64,000 nt of DNA, taken from positions 62,001 through 126,000 of the forward strand of contig NZ_MCBX01000005.1 in NCBI RefSeq assembly GCF_001723685.1, written 5' to 3'. The position numbers were made by a program, and so were the translations under genes. Each line of letters begins with the position of its first letter. Position 1 is the stretch's first letter. Below, one piece after another: positions 27,420-38,577 of the stretch. The DNA comes from Candidatus Marithrix sp. Canyon 246 (lineage in GTDB: Bacteria; Pseudomonadota; Gammaproteobacteria; Beggiatoales; Beggiatoaceae). Below the pieces are notes generated by a model. It had not been told where the DNA came from and made no database searches. It saw nothing but the letters and a program-made list of their open reading frames with translations.

Positions 27420-27810
27420 ATTGTTACCTTCTTTATTATATATAAATAGAACTTTATTAAGATAAATCTACCAGCTTGCTAGTTTAATCAAAATTTTCAA
27501 AAACTGCAATAAAAATTATAATCATATTTTTATCTCTATATATTAGAATATATTAATATTAACAAACCATGATAATAAGGTATTAAGCTGTATTTTCAGC
27601 ATTATATATTAGAATTTAATAACATTAACAATAATAATAATTATCATTAACTAAGCAATTACTAATACACTAACTTAACATATGTAAAAAATATTAATCT
27701 ATGATAAATAAATATTTTTTAAGTAAAAAAATAAAAAATTGCTAAAATATATTTTTATTGGTATTATAGGAGACTAATCCATATTTCATATTCATATAGG
27801 AGGACGATTT
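27420..27810. promoter_or_regulatory. AT-rich divergent control region between fccA and hao
   Basis: This 391-bp gap drives two operons in opposite directions. A promoter-like pair for hao lies at 27739-27744 (TTGCTA) and 27762-27767 (TATTAT), 17 bp apart. A strong ribosome site AGGAGG is at 27798-27803, seven bases before the GTG start. An imperfect repeat (TATATTAGAAT with a following AACATTAACA-like part) occurs at about 27538 and 27605 and could bind a shared regulator. No gene is seen in it. Confidence 0.55.
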
Positions 27811-29292
27811 GTGATCATCCGAAAAAACATTATAAATTTAGGTGTAATATTAGTAGGTTTACTAATATTATTTTCAGGAATGGCAAATGCAGCTCGCCCA
27901 GCTGGTCAAATTGGAGTAGATTGGGGTAAGAAGGAAGGACAGTTTTGTACAAATTGTCACATGACAGAAACACCGGGTATTTATCACCAATGGAATAATA
28001 GTCAACATGGTCAAAGTGGTGTAAATTGTCTGGATTGCCATCAAGCAGAAAAGGCTGAGAAAGATGCTTTTTTACATGAAGGTCAATATATTGCTGTGAT
28101 TGTCAGTCCAAAAGATTGTTCTAAATGTCATCAAGCTGAATCGAAGGAATTTCAACGTTCTCATCATTCCAGTGCTGCTGAAATTTTATCATCTTTAGAT
28201 AACCTATTAGGCGAAGTTCTTGGTGGACCAGAAGCTGTAACAGTAGGCTGTAAGCAATGTCATGGTAATAAAATTGAGATTGATGAAAAAGGTAAACCCA
28301 CACTTGAGACATGGCCAAATACTGGTATTGGTCGCATAAATACAGATGGTTCACGCGGAGCTTGTACAGCATGTCATGGTCGTCATAAGTTTTCTCGCGC
28401 TCAAGCCCGTACTCCTGATACTTGTGGTAAATGTCACTTAGGTCCAGATCATCCACAAAAAGAAATTTATGAAGAATCTAAGCATGGTATTATTTATAAA
28501 GCCAGTATTGCTGAAATGAATCTTGGTTCTGATAAATGGGTTGCTGGTATTGATTATAGTGCCGCTCCTACTTGTGCTACTTGCCATATGAGTGCAGCAC
28601 CTTTATTACCAAAAACTCATGATGTTGGTGAACGTATATCTTGGAATTTACGTACTCCTATTTCTAATAAAATTAATTTGGTACGTTTAGATAATGATCA
28701 TCAATATGATGTACCTGAAGGCAAACCTTTACCTAAAGTAGGTGATAAACCTGATCATCCTAAAGCCAAAGGTGGTACAGTTATAGAAATTATGACTTGG
28801 AAAGATCGACGTGAAAATATGGAAATGGTATGTAATGCTTGTCATACCAGCGGCGTAATCAAAGGGCATTATAAACAATTTGATGACTTAGTTAATTTAT
28901 ATAATAATAAATTTGCTAAACCAATTGCAGCGATTATGGCTGAACTGAAAAAGACTGGTAAAATCACTCCATCACCTTTTGATGAAACAATTGAATGGGT
29001 TTGGTGGGAAATTTGGCATCATGAAGGTCGTCGCGCTCGTCACGGTGCTGCTATGATGGGTCCAGATTACGCTTGGTGGCATGGTATGTATGAAGTAGCA
29101 AAACATACTTACTTTGAATTTATTCCTGAGCTAAAAGAATTAGTCGGTGACAAAGAAGCAGAGCATTTACTTGAAAAATACTTTAAACCAATTAAAGGTC
29201 ATGCTTGGTTCTTTGATGGCTTAAATAAAGATGCAATTGATCAGGTTCGTAAAGGCTATGAAGCTCGTTACGGTAAAGGTTCAATGAAATAA
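27811..29292 (+). CDS. hao: Octaheme cytochrome c of the hydroxylamine oxidoreductase family
   Basis: The 493-residue product has a signal peptide (cleaved near ANAAR) and eight CxxCH motifs, near residues 46, 73, 103, 147, 185, 205, 255 and 341. The C-terminal block EGRRARHGAAMMGPDYAWWHG is characteristic of the HAO family (20 of these residues lie at 405-425). Members oxidise hydroxylamine or reduce nitrite and hydroxylamine to ammonium, depending on whether a tyrosine is cross-linked to the active heme. Tyr420 is a candidate to check, not an assignment. A related abundant octaheme protein is known from orange Guaymas Beggiatoa. It starts at GTG after AGGAGG and heads a unit with a TPR protein and soxYZ. 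Confidence 0.92.
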   Translation: MIIRKNIINLGVILVGLLILFSGMANAARPAGQIGVDWGKKEGQFCTNCHMTETPGIYHQWNNSQHGQSGVNCLDCHQAEKAEKDAFLHEGQYIAVIVSPKDCSKCHQAESKEFQRSHHSSAAEILSSLDNLLGEVLGGPEAVTVGCKQCHGNKIEIDEKGKPTLETWPNTGIGRINTDGSRGACTACHGRHKFSRAQARTPDTCGKCHLGPDHPQKEIYEESKHGIIYKASIAEMNLGSDKWVAGIDYSAAPTCATCHMSAAPLLPKTHDVGERISWNLRTPISNKINLVRLDNDHQYDVPEGKPLPKVGDKPDHPKAKGGTVIEIMTWKDRRENMEMVCNACHTSGVIKGHYKQFDDLVNLYNNKFAKPIAAIMAELKKTGKITPSPFDETIEWVWWEIWHHEGRRARHGAAMMGPDYAWWHGMYEVAKHTYFEFIPELKELVGDKEAEHLLEKYFKPIKGHAWFFDGLNKDAIDQVRKGYEARYGKGSMK

Positions 29293-29301
29293 AAATGACT
29301 T

Positions 29302-29333
29302 AATATTCAGGGTTTATTTAAACCTTGAATATT
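29302..29333 (+). promoter_or_regulatory. 15-bp-arm hairpin between hao and the TPR gene
   Basis: AATATTCAGGGTTTA is followed after two bases by TAAACCTTGAATATT, pairing throughout with one G-U pair. No T run follows, so it looks less like a terminator than an RNA-stabilising or processing structure that could set hao expression apart from that of the genes downstream. Confidence 0.7.
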
Positions 29334-29342
29334 GGAAATATT

Positions 29343-29768
29343 ATGCGAAAAATTATTATTTTAATTTTTATTGCTATACCAATATTTGCACAAGCAACTA
29401 ATATAGATACACTTATTTTAGATGGTAATAAATATTGGAAAGCTGGTAAAATGAAACAGGCAGAACAAAGTTATCTGCAAGCACTTAAATTAAATGAAAA
29501 ATCCTTAGCTATTAATTTAAAACTAGGTGCATTGTATTTAAATCAACATCGCTTAAAAGAAAGTATTTCCTATTTTCAACGCGCTTTGAGTTTAGATACT
29601 AATAATGCTAAACTATTTACTATTCTTGGTATAGCTTATTGGCATAATGGAGCTTATTCTTTAGCACAAGCTACTTTCCAACAAGCACTAAAGATAGATG
29701 CAAACCAACAAGAAGCTAAGAAATTACTAGAAAGAATTAATAAAAAGCTTAATCACCACAGTAAATAA
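29343..29768 (+). CDS. Periplasmic TPR protein
   Basis: The 141-residue product has a signal peptide (IFAQATN cleavage) and about three tetratricopeptide repeats, for example DGNKYWKAGKMKQAEQSYLQ and ISYFQRALSLDTNNAKLFTI. TPR proteins act as assembly or docking platforms. Position between hao and soxY suggests help with maturation or interaction of one of these, which is an inference. The ATG at 29343 is preferred because a TTG start at 29325 would lie inside the hairpin and delay the signal peptide. Confidence 0.85.
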   Translation: MRKIIILIFIAIPIFAQATNIDTLILDGNKYWKAGKMKQAEQSYLQALKLNEKSLAINLKLGALYLNQHRLKESISYFQRALSLDTNNAKLFTILGIAYWHNGAYSLAQATFQQALKIDANQQEAKKLLERINKKLNHHSK

Positions 29769-29780
29769 GGAGATTAATAG

Positions 29781-30224
29781 ATGAGTTTATCACGTAGAAC
29801 GATTTTAAAAAGCGTTAGTGGAGTACTAGCCTTAGCATTACCATCAGCAGTACTGGCAAAATGGCCACAAACAGCCTTTGAATCTAAAAATGTTGAGGCT
29901 GTTTTAAAAAACTTATATTCTGAGTCAGAAGCAATAGAAAGTTCTGATATAACCATTAAAGTTCCAGCTATTGCTGAAAATGGTAGATTTGTTCCCGTTG
30001 AAATTGAAACAACTTTAGCTAAAGTAGAATCAATTAGCATTATATCAGAAATTAATCCAGTGCCATTACTAGGTGAATTTAAATTTGCTGATAATGTTCT
30101 ACCTTGGATTAAAACTCGTGTAAAAATTAGTAAAACTGGTAATGTAATTGTAATGGTCAAAACAAATAATCAATTATATACTGCACGTAAACAAATAACA
30201 GTAAATCTTAGTGGTTGTGTATAG
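29781..30224 (+). CDS. soxY: Sulfur carrier subunit SoxY, copy 1
   Basis: SoxY carries sulfur intermediates on a C-terminal cysteine during thiosulfate oxidation in the periplasm. The protein has a twin-arginine signal (SLSRRTILKSVSG), then the SoxY core with SDITIKVPAIAENGRFVPVE and LPWIKTRVKISKTGNVIVM. The C-terminus is VNLSGCV, so the carrier cysteine is the penultimate residue and the usual trailing GG of GGCGG is missing. AGGAGA precedes the ATG. soxZ follows after 9 bp. Confidence 0.93.
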   Translation: MSLSRRTILKSVSGVLALALPSAVLAKWPQTAFESKNVEAVLKNLYSESEAIESSDITIKVPAIAENGRFVPVEIETTLAKVESISIISEINPVPLLGEFKFADNVLPWIKTRVKISKTGNVIVMVKTNNQLYTARKQITVNLSGCV

Positions 30225-30233
30225 GGGCATAAG

Positions 30234-30512
30234 ATGGCAAGAATTAGAACACGTATTTTATCTAGGATAAAAGGTGATGTTACTACAGTGAAAGCATTAG
30301 TGAAACATCCAATGACAGGAACACATTTTATTAAAGAAATAACTTTTGAACATCAGGGCAAAGTTATAATGTCAGCTAATTGGGGTATGGGTATATCATC
30401 TAACCCTTATTTTTCTTTCAAATTTAAAGGTGGCAATAAAGGCGAACCGGTAAAATTGAGTTGGAAAGATAATAAGGATCATACGGGTGAAATTGTGAAG
30501 AATATTAAATGA
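30234..30512 (+). CDS. soxZ: SoxZ, copy 1
   Basis: SoxZ is the structural partner of SoxY. The 92-residue protein has the family motifs VKALVKHPMTGTH and the ANWGMGISSNPYFSFKFKG region, and ends with a short basic tail. It is nearly identical to copy 2. A dispersed palindrome follows five bases after the stop and probably terminates the unit. Confidence 0.93.
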   Translation: MARIRTRILSRIKGDVTTVKALVKHPMTGTHFIKEITFEHQGKVIMSANWGMGISSNPYFSFKFKGGNKGEPVKLSWKDNKDHTGEIVKNIK

Positions 30513-30516
30513 ATAA

Positions 30517-30551
30517 AGACCTGTCAGGTTTTAAAAACCTGACAGGTCTGA
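30517..30551. repeat. Dispersed double palindrome, flavour B (copy 2)
   Basis: AGACCTGTCAGGTTTT and AAAACCTGACAGGTCT lie around a central A. It is placed just after soxZ and before the convergent fccB copy 2, consistent with a bidirectional terminator. Confidence 0.9.
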
Positions 30552-30607
30552 TAGCCTTCCCTACAGATACTTGCGGGAGAATCATATTTTATGTTGGACT
30601 ATGTATT

Positions 30608-30812
30608 AATTACTGATGTTACGCACAGTTCTTCTATCTGTTTATAATATATTTTGTAGGTTGGGTTAGATTATCAAGCGTAGCGCGATAACGTAACCCA
30701 ACATTTGATGGCACATTCTTGTTGGGTTACGTTTTTTTACTACGTAAAAAAATCTAACCCAACCTACAGGATATATCAATGTTAGAAGAGTTCTGCGTAA
30801 CATCAGTTAATT
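30608..30812. mobile_element. Nested palindromic element downstream of fccB copy 2
   Basis: The outer inverted repeats are 30608-30638 (ACTGATGTTACGCACAG) and the near-complement at 30782-30812. The inner ones are TGTAGGTTGGGTTAGA at 30655-30670 and its exact complement at 30753-30768. The outer right arm contains the fccB stop codon. No gene is inside. It looks like one MITE inserted into another, or a single element with two layers. Confidence 0.8.
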
Positions 30813-32096
30813 AAACATATCATAAGTAATATTATTAAACCAACTATGAGCATAAGCTACTTCATACTTTCGAGTTGCTGCTGAAGCATTTAAAGCTGAA
30901 AGACCACCTGAACCTTTAATTGATACTATCTTACCGTTTTCTAAACGATAAATAGCCGCTACTGAAATAGCAAAATCATCTCCGACAACACTATAACAAG
31001 TATTAAGGTAAGATGGTGTTGCCATTTCTCGTTCTTGTAATTCAGATACAATTGCTTCAGCACAGACTTTTGCTTGAGTATTCGCAGCATAAGCCGATTT
31101 AGGCATCGGGCTAGCTATACAAGCATCACCAATTACATGAATATCTTTATGCAAGCTTGATTCAAATGTTTTCTGATTAACTGGGCACCAACCACTATCA
31201 TTTGTTAAACCGCTATCAATAGCTATTTTACCTGCTGTTTGTGGAGGAATGATATTTAGCACATCTGCTGGATATTCATCTTCAAATTCACCTGCAATAA
31301 CTGCATTTGCCTTAACATTAACTCCAGTAACTTTTCCTTCGGAATTAGAAGGAATCCATTCAATAATACTGTTATCAGTACCATATCCATACATCTGTTC
31401 CCATCCTTGAGTAAACAAAGCTTGTTTAGAAAAGGCTTGATTGGCATCAAACAGTAATACCTTTGACTTAGGCTTATGATATTTAAAATAATTGGCTATC
31501 TGACTAGCGCGTTCATATGGTCCGGGAGGACAACGAAATGGCTTAGCTGGTATAGAAATAATTACACTGCCACCATCTTTCATCTGTTCTAACTGTTTTC
31601 TTAAAGTAACAGTTTGTGAGCCAGCTTTCCAAGCATGAGGTATTTTTTCCGCAATTTCAGCATTATAACCCTCAATAGCATCCCAGTTAAACTCTATACC
31701 CGGTGACACAATTAATTTATCAAAAGCAACTTCTTCTCCACCAGCAAGACGAACTTTTTTAGCAACAGGATCAATATTTATTGCCCGACTATGAATGATA
31801 TTGATACCATATTTGTTTAAGCCATCATAACTAAACTTAATAGAATCTATTGTGCGTTTACCACTTAATACTTCATTACTCATAAAACAAGTATGGTAAT
31901 ACTTATTTTGTTCAATCAGCGTCACATCAATATTCTGATCCGCCATACGAATATATTTAGCGGCAATAGCACCACCTGAGCCACCACCAATTACAAGCAC
32001 TTTTTTACTAACACCTCGTACTATAAATGGAATACTGACTATACTAGCAGCAGCAGCGGCTATAGTTATAAATTGTCTTCTGGTAAAATTTGACAT
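30807..32096 (-). CDS. fccB: Sulfide dehydrogenase flavoprotein subunit, copy 2
   Basis: This is the second FCSD flavoprotein, 429 residues, with the same twin-arginine leader (TRRQFITIAAA), FAD motif (VLVIGGGSGGAIAAKY), RCPPGPYERAS and GWCPVNQKTF cysteine motifs and C-terminal domain. Differences from copy 1 are scattered substitutions, with a three-residue shorter leader. All expected functional motifs remain, so both copies are probably active. The stop codon is in the inverted repeat of the element downstream. Confidence 0.96.
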   Translation of the reverse strand: MSNFTRRQFITIAAAAASIVSIPFIVRGVSKKVLVIGGGSGGAIAAKYIRMADQNIDVTLIEQNKYYHTCFMSNEVLSGKRTIDSIKFSYDGLNKYGINIIHSRAINIDPVAKKVRLAGGEEVAFDKLIVSPGIEFNWDAIEGYNAEIAEKIPHAWKAGSQTVTLRKQLEQMKDGGSVIISIPAKPFRCPPGPYERASQIANYFKYHKPKSKVLLFDANQAFSKQALFTQGWEQMYGYGTDNSIIEWIPSNSEGKVTGVNVKANAVIAGEFEDEYPADVLNIIPPQTAGKIAIDSGLTNDSGWCPVNQKTFESSLHKDIHVIGDACIASPMPKSAYAANTQAKVCAEAIVSELQEREMATPSYLNTCYSVVGDDFAISVAAIYRLENGKIVSIKGSGGLSALNASAATRKYEVAYAHSWFNNITYDMFN

Positions 32097-32106
32097 TTTC
32101 TATTCC

Positions 32107-32679
32107 TTATTTTTGACTAGCATAATAATGAACCAGTTCATCAATACCATCTTCACCATACTTATCAAACATTAATTGTAACTTTTTCATCATCTTAGTA
32201 GGAGCAGAACGAGTTTTATTTAAAAATTCTAATAAACTAATTTTCAGATAAGGCATCCTTTGCCCTGCAAGAATACCAGAACGACTATTATTTCTATGAC
32301 ATCTTGCACAATAATATTTATGAAGTCTTACACCTTTCTTAGCTTTTTCGGCATCGAATTGTTGTGGATAAATTACAAGTTTTTGTTTAGAAAAGAAATC
32401 CGCCATAATTTCAATTTCTGCATCTGTATAAGCAGGTGCTATACGTCCCATAATAGTAGTTGGACGTTCATTATTTTTTGCTTTCTGCATTGCTTGAGTA
32501 AAAGCAAATTTAGACATTCCAGCAATAGAAGGCGTTGCTGGACCAAGACTAGAGCCATTAGGACCATGACAATTAACACAAGTATTAACTAACATCAATG
32601 TGTCTATTGCCATAACTGGAATGCTGAAAATCAGCGAAATTATAGAAAATAATATATACTTTACTAATTGAGTTGACAT
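32107..32679 (-). CDS. fccA: Sulfide dehydrogenase diheme cytochrome c subunit, copy 2
   Basis: The 190-residue second FccA has a signal peptide and two heme motifs, CVNCH and CARCH. Compared with copy 1, a segment after the second motif is shorter (NNSRSGILAG). It is divergent from soxY copy 2 with only 28 bp between the start codons, a gap that can hardly contain two normal promoters. Confidence 0.92.
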   Translation of the reverse strand: MSTQLVKYILFSIISLIFSIPVMAIDTLMLVNTCVNCHGPNGSSLGPATPSIAGMSKFAFTQAMQKAKNNERPTTIMGRIAPAYTDAEIEIMADFFSKQKLVIYPQQFDAEKAKKGVRLHKYYCARCHRNNSRSGILAGQRMPYLKISLLEFLNKTRSAPTKMMKKLQLMFDKYGEDGIDELVHYYASQK

Positions 32680-32707
32680 ATTTTTTACCTTTAGAGATGA
32701 TTAAGAT

Positions 32708-33151
32708 ATGAGTTTATCACGTAGAACGCTTTTAAAAAGCCTTAGCGGAATACTAGCTTTAGCATTACCATCAGCAGTAATGGCAAAATGGCCACAAATA
32801 GCCTTTGAGTCTAAAAATATTAATGCTGTTTTAAAAAAACTATACCCTGATGCAGAAGCGATAGAAAGTTCTGACATCATCATTAAAATTCCAAATAATG
32901 TAGAAAATGGTAGATTTGTTCCGGTTGAAATTCAAACAAATTTAGCTAATGTAGAATCAATTAGCATTATATCAGAAACGAATCCAGCACCATTACTTGG
33001 TGAATTTAAATTTGCTGATAATGTTCTACCTTGGATTAAAACTCGCGTAAAAATAAGTAAAACTGGTAATGTAATTGTAATGGTAAAAACCAAGAATCAA
33101 TTATATACTGCACGTAAACAAGTAACAGTAAACCTTAGTGGTTGTATATAG
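32708..33151 (+). CDS. soxY: Sulfur carrier subunit SoxY, copy 2
   Basis: This copy is 147 residues like copy 1, with the same twin-arginine leader, core motifs and the unusual end VNLSGCI. Substitutions cluster in the middle (KIPNNVENGRFVPVE). The upstream gap is too short for an independent standard promoter, so transcription may start inside fccA copy 2 or in an overlapping site. Confidence 0.93.
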   Translation: MSLSRRTLLKSLSGILALALPSAVMAKWPQIAFESKNINAVLKKLYPDAEAIESSDIIIKIPNNVENGRFVPVEIQTNLANVESISIISETNPAPLLGEFKFADNVLPWIKTRVKISKTGNVIVMVKTKNQLYTARKQVTVNLSGCI

Positions 33152-33163
33152 GAGTATAATAAG

Positions 33164-33442
33164 ATGGCAAGAATTAGAACACGTATTCTATCAAGGGTAA
33201 AAGGTGATGTTACGACAGTGAAAGCACTAGTGAAACATCCAATGACAAGAACACATTTTATTACAGAAGTAACTTTTGAACATCAGGGCAAAGTTATAAT
33301 GTCAGCTAACTGGGGAATGGGTATATCATCTAACCCTTATTTTTCCTTTAAATTTAAAGGTGGCAATAAAGGTGAACCGGTAAAATTGACTTGGAAAGAT
33401 AGTCAAGGTGATGCTGGTGAAGTTGAGAAAAATATTAAATGA
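33164..33442 (+). CDS. soxZ: SoxZ, copy 2
   Basis: The 92-residue protein differs from copy 1 at only a few positions (for example HPMTRTHFITEVTFE and the tail SQGDAGEVEKNIK). TAGGAG precedes the start by 12 bases. It forms a SoxYZ pair with the gene before it and is followed directly by a dispersed palindrome. Confidence 0.93.
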   Translation: MARIRTRILSRVKGDVTTVKALVKHPMTRTHFITEVTFEHQGKVIMSANWGMGISSNPYFSFKFKGGNKGEPVKLTWKDSQGDAGEVEKNIK

Positions 33443-33446
33443 ATAA

Positions 33447-33481
33447 AGACCTGTCAGGTTTTCAAAACCTGACAGGTCTGA
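33447..33481. repeat. Dispersed double palindrome, flavour B (copy 3)
   Basis: The sequence is the same as the copy at 30517 except for a C at the centre. It sits between soxZ copy 2 and the convergent HNH-like gene. The two downstream flanks of the soxZ copies match only through this element, so it may have been part of the duplicated unit. Confidence 0.9.
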
Positions 33482-33485
33482 AAGA

Positions 33486-34151
33486 CTATAGTAGGTTTTG
33501 TTTCAACATTTCAAATGCTGTGAAAAATTGATAAACTGGTTCTATTTCTTTACCTAATAACAGGCTCTTTTTTTTAGGTTCCAAGTATGCTCTTCGATTA
33601 TCTTTGATAGTACCTTGGTTTAAACCTAATACTAAAATCATATTTTCAATTCTTTCAACTATATTTTCATCTTTAATATCAGGATGGGCATGAAATAGAT
33701 GCCTTTTTTCATTATAGTCTAATAGTTTGTAAGGATTATATTTAGGAAAATCAGGTTTCAGAATTTCATCTACTGGTTGAGCACCTTTTTCAATGTTTAT
33801 TTTATCGGAAATGGCAAAAAAATTTTCCCAACGCCAACCATATTTTTCTTTGAGGCTGCTATCAAAATGATCTAATTGAGCCGAAAAACTGGATTCTTGT
33901 TTTGTCTTTTCGATATATCTTCCAGCTTGATCAAAGTTATTTGGACTACATCTTTCTGTTTCAGCAATCATAATTTCTGTATAGGCACATAAACCTTGCT
34001 GACAAAAAAGTAAGCTAACTAACACATCTTTATAGTATTTATGTGATGAATAATATTTAGAATGTATTTGATTGTTCTTTTCTAATTGTCTGATCCACGA
34101 TTTATATGCTGTCGCTAGAATTTGAGTTTTATCAATCTTCCTCATATTCAT
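33486..34151 (-). CDS. HNH-like partner of an ATPase cassette (PtuB-like, degenerate zinc site)
   Basis: The 221-residue protein begins MRKIDKTQ after a two-residue lead and has a single CQQGLC (Cys50, Cys55) followed by AYTE. Further on are QLDHFDSSLKEKYGWRWENF (Asp94, His95) and SDKINIEKGA (Asn119, Lys122, Gly123). This order matches the HNH fold of PtuB/TIGR02646-type proteins, where the second pair of zinc cysteines would stand in the ISDKIN region. Here they are missing. It overlaps the ATPase gene by 20 bp. PtuAB (Septu) and retron-linked pairs are anti-phage systems. Assignment to that class is an inference. Confidence 0.65.
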   Translation of the reverse strand: MNMRKIDKTQILATAYKSWIRQLEKNNQIHSKYYSSHKYYKDVLVSLLFCQQGLCAYTEIMIAETERCSPNNFDQAGRYIEKTKQESSFSAQLDHFDSSLKEKYGWRWENFFAISDKINIEKGAQPVDEILKPDFPKYNPYKLLDYNEKRHLFHAHPDIKDENIVERIENMILVLGLNQGTIKDNRRAYLEPKKKSLLLGKEIEPVYQFFTAFEMLKQNLL

Positions 34152-35472
34152 CTAATCTCCAAGCGAGTTTCGTCGCTAGTTTTTTATAATCCGCCCATAT
34201 TTTTTGACCTTCTTCAGTATCTATCTTGTTTTCAGCCTTGAGTTTTGAAAGAATAGTTTCTAATCTAGCCGCTTGGGTAAGTGCTTTATTCCTGAATTTT
34301 TCGTTACCTTCAACGGCTAAATCAAAAACACGCATTAATATAACATCCCACCGCAAATAACGCGGATCTATAAAATAATTATCAACATGTCTTTCACCTT
34401 CATAATATTTTTCTTGATAAACCGTACCTTGGTTATTAAATTTCAATTCTACAATTTCCCAAGGTTCAAATGCCGAGGCGATAATTGGTGAGTGTGTGGC
34501 AAAGAGTAATTGTGCTTTAGGTGCTAATCCTGTGTAATAGTTGATAATTTCATATTGAATATCAGGGTATAATGATCTTTCTGGTTCATCAAGCAAAATA
34601 ATGCTATCCTCAGTATTCAATTTAAACAATGGTGTCATGGTTAATATTATTTGTTTAGTACCAGTACTCCAGCCACTATAGGGAATATCCTTACCATCAA
34701 TAGATTGTATTTCAATGAATTTTAAATCATCCGCCGATTTAAAATCAAATGAAGTTTTGACAGCTAAAGAAAATTTATTCAAGATGAGATTCAATTGTTG
34801 GGCTAATTCTTCAAGCGGATTAGGATTTTCCTTTTTCCACCGCTTATAATTTTCAAAAGCACGCCCACCTTCGTCAGCACTTATGCCAAGGGCTTTGGTA
34901 ATCTGCTGACTGTATTTTAACTCTTTTATTTTATAAGCATTGATGTCGGTTAAAATATCATTCCAGATTGCTAATACATTATCATTTTCAAAATCAAAGA
35001 TTTGTTTATCTTTATACTGCTCTTGTTCAAATTTTTCTATTTTAAAATGGGATTCGAAAGATAGCGGTTTTTCTTGTAAAATTTGATTAATATTGGTGAT
35101 TATTTCGGCTGGAAACGATATTAATTTATTTTTACCTAGATAAAATTTTTCAAGAAAATTTTGAGGTGGAAGCGTTTTCCAATCCCATAAAATATCATCC
35201 TCATTGCTGATTTTGATAATACTTTTGAATTCTTTAAAATAAGCGGTTATCAGTATGCCTTGCAAATCGTAATTATGTTCTATAGTCAGATTTCCTGTCA
35301 AAGTTGCCCTGATAACATTCAGCAAACTTGTCTTTCCCGTACCACTTTGCCCAAGAAAACAAATCTTATCCAAAGGCTTACCTTCTTTTTTATGTCCTTT
35401 AGGATAAGTTAAGTCAAGTGTAAGGTTTTTAAATTGGTTATAATCTTTAATGTCTATTTGACTTATTTTCAT
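34132..35472 (-). CDS. RecF/OLD-like AAA ATPase of a two-gene cassette (PtuA-like)
   Basis: The 446-residue ATPase has Walker A GQSGTGKTS (41-49), a signature-like GWSTGTKQIILT (267-278), Walker B IILLDEPERS (291-300) and the histidine switch ATHSP (His327). The middle part is helical. The C-terminal 100 residues are charged and helical, without a TOPRIM motif, so it is not a classic OLD nuclease. It resembles the ATPase halves of defence pairs such as Septu PtuA. It is the first gene of the pair and shares 20 bp with the HNH-like gene. Confidence 0.8.
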   Translation of the reverse strand: MKISQIDIKDYNQFKNLTLDLTYPKGHKKEGKPLDKICFLGQSGTGKTSLLNVIRATLTGNLTIEHNYDLQGILITAYFKEFKSIIKISNEDDILWDWKTLPPQNFLEKFYLGKNKLISFPAEIITNINQILQEKPLSFESHFKIEKFEQEQYKDKQIFDFENDNVLAIWNDILTDINAYKIKELKYSQQITKALGISADEGGRAFENYKRWKKENPNPLEELAQQLNLILNKFSLAVKTSFDFKSADDLKFIEIQSIDGKDIPYSGWSTGTKQIILTMTPLFKLNTEDSIILLDEPERSLYPDIQYEIINYYTGLAPKAQLLFATHSPIIASAFEPWEIVELKFNNQGTVYQEKYYEGERHVDNYFIDPRYLRWDVILMRVFDLAVEGNEKFRNKALTQAARLETILSKLKAENKIDTEEGQKIWADYKKLATKLAWRLDEYEED

Positions 35473-35501
35473 GATTTTATTAACTTTATGGTTTTCTTAT
35501 T

Positions 35502-38569
<3,068 letters not shown>

Positions 38570-38577
<8 letters not shown>

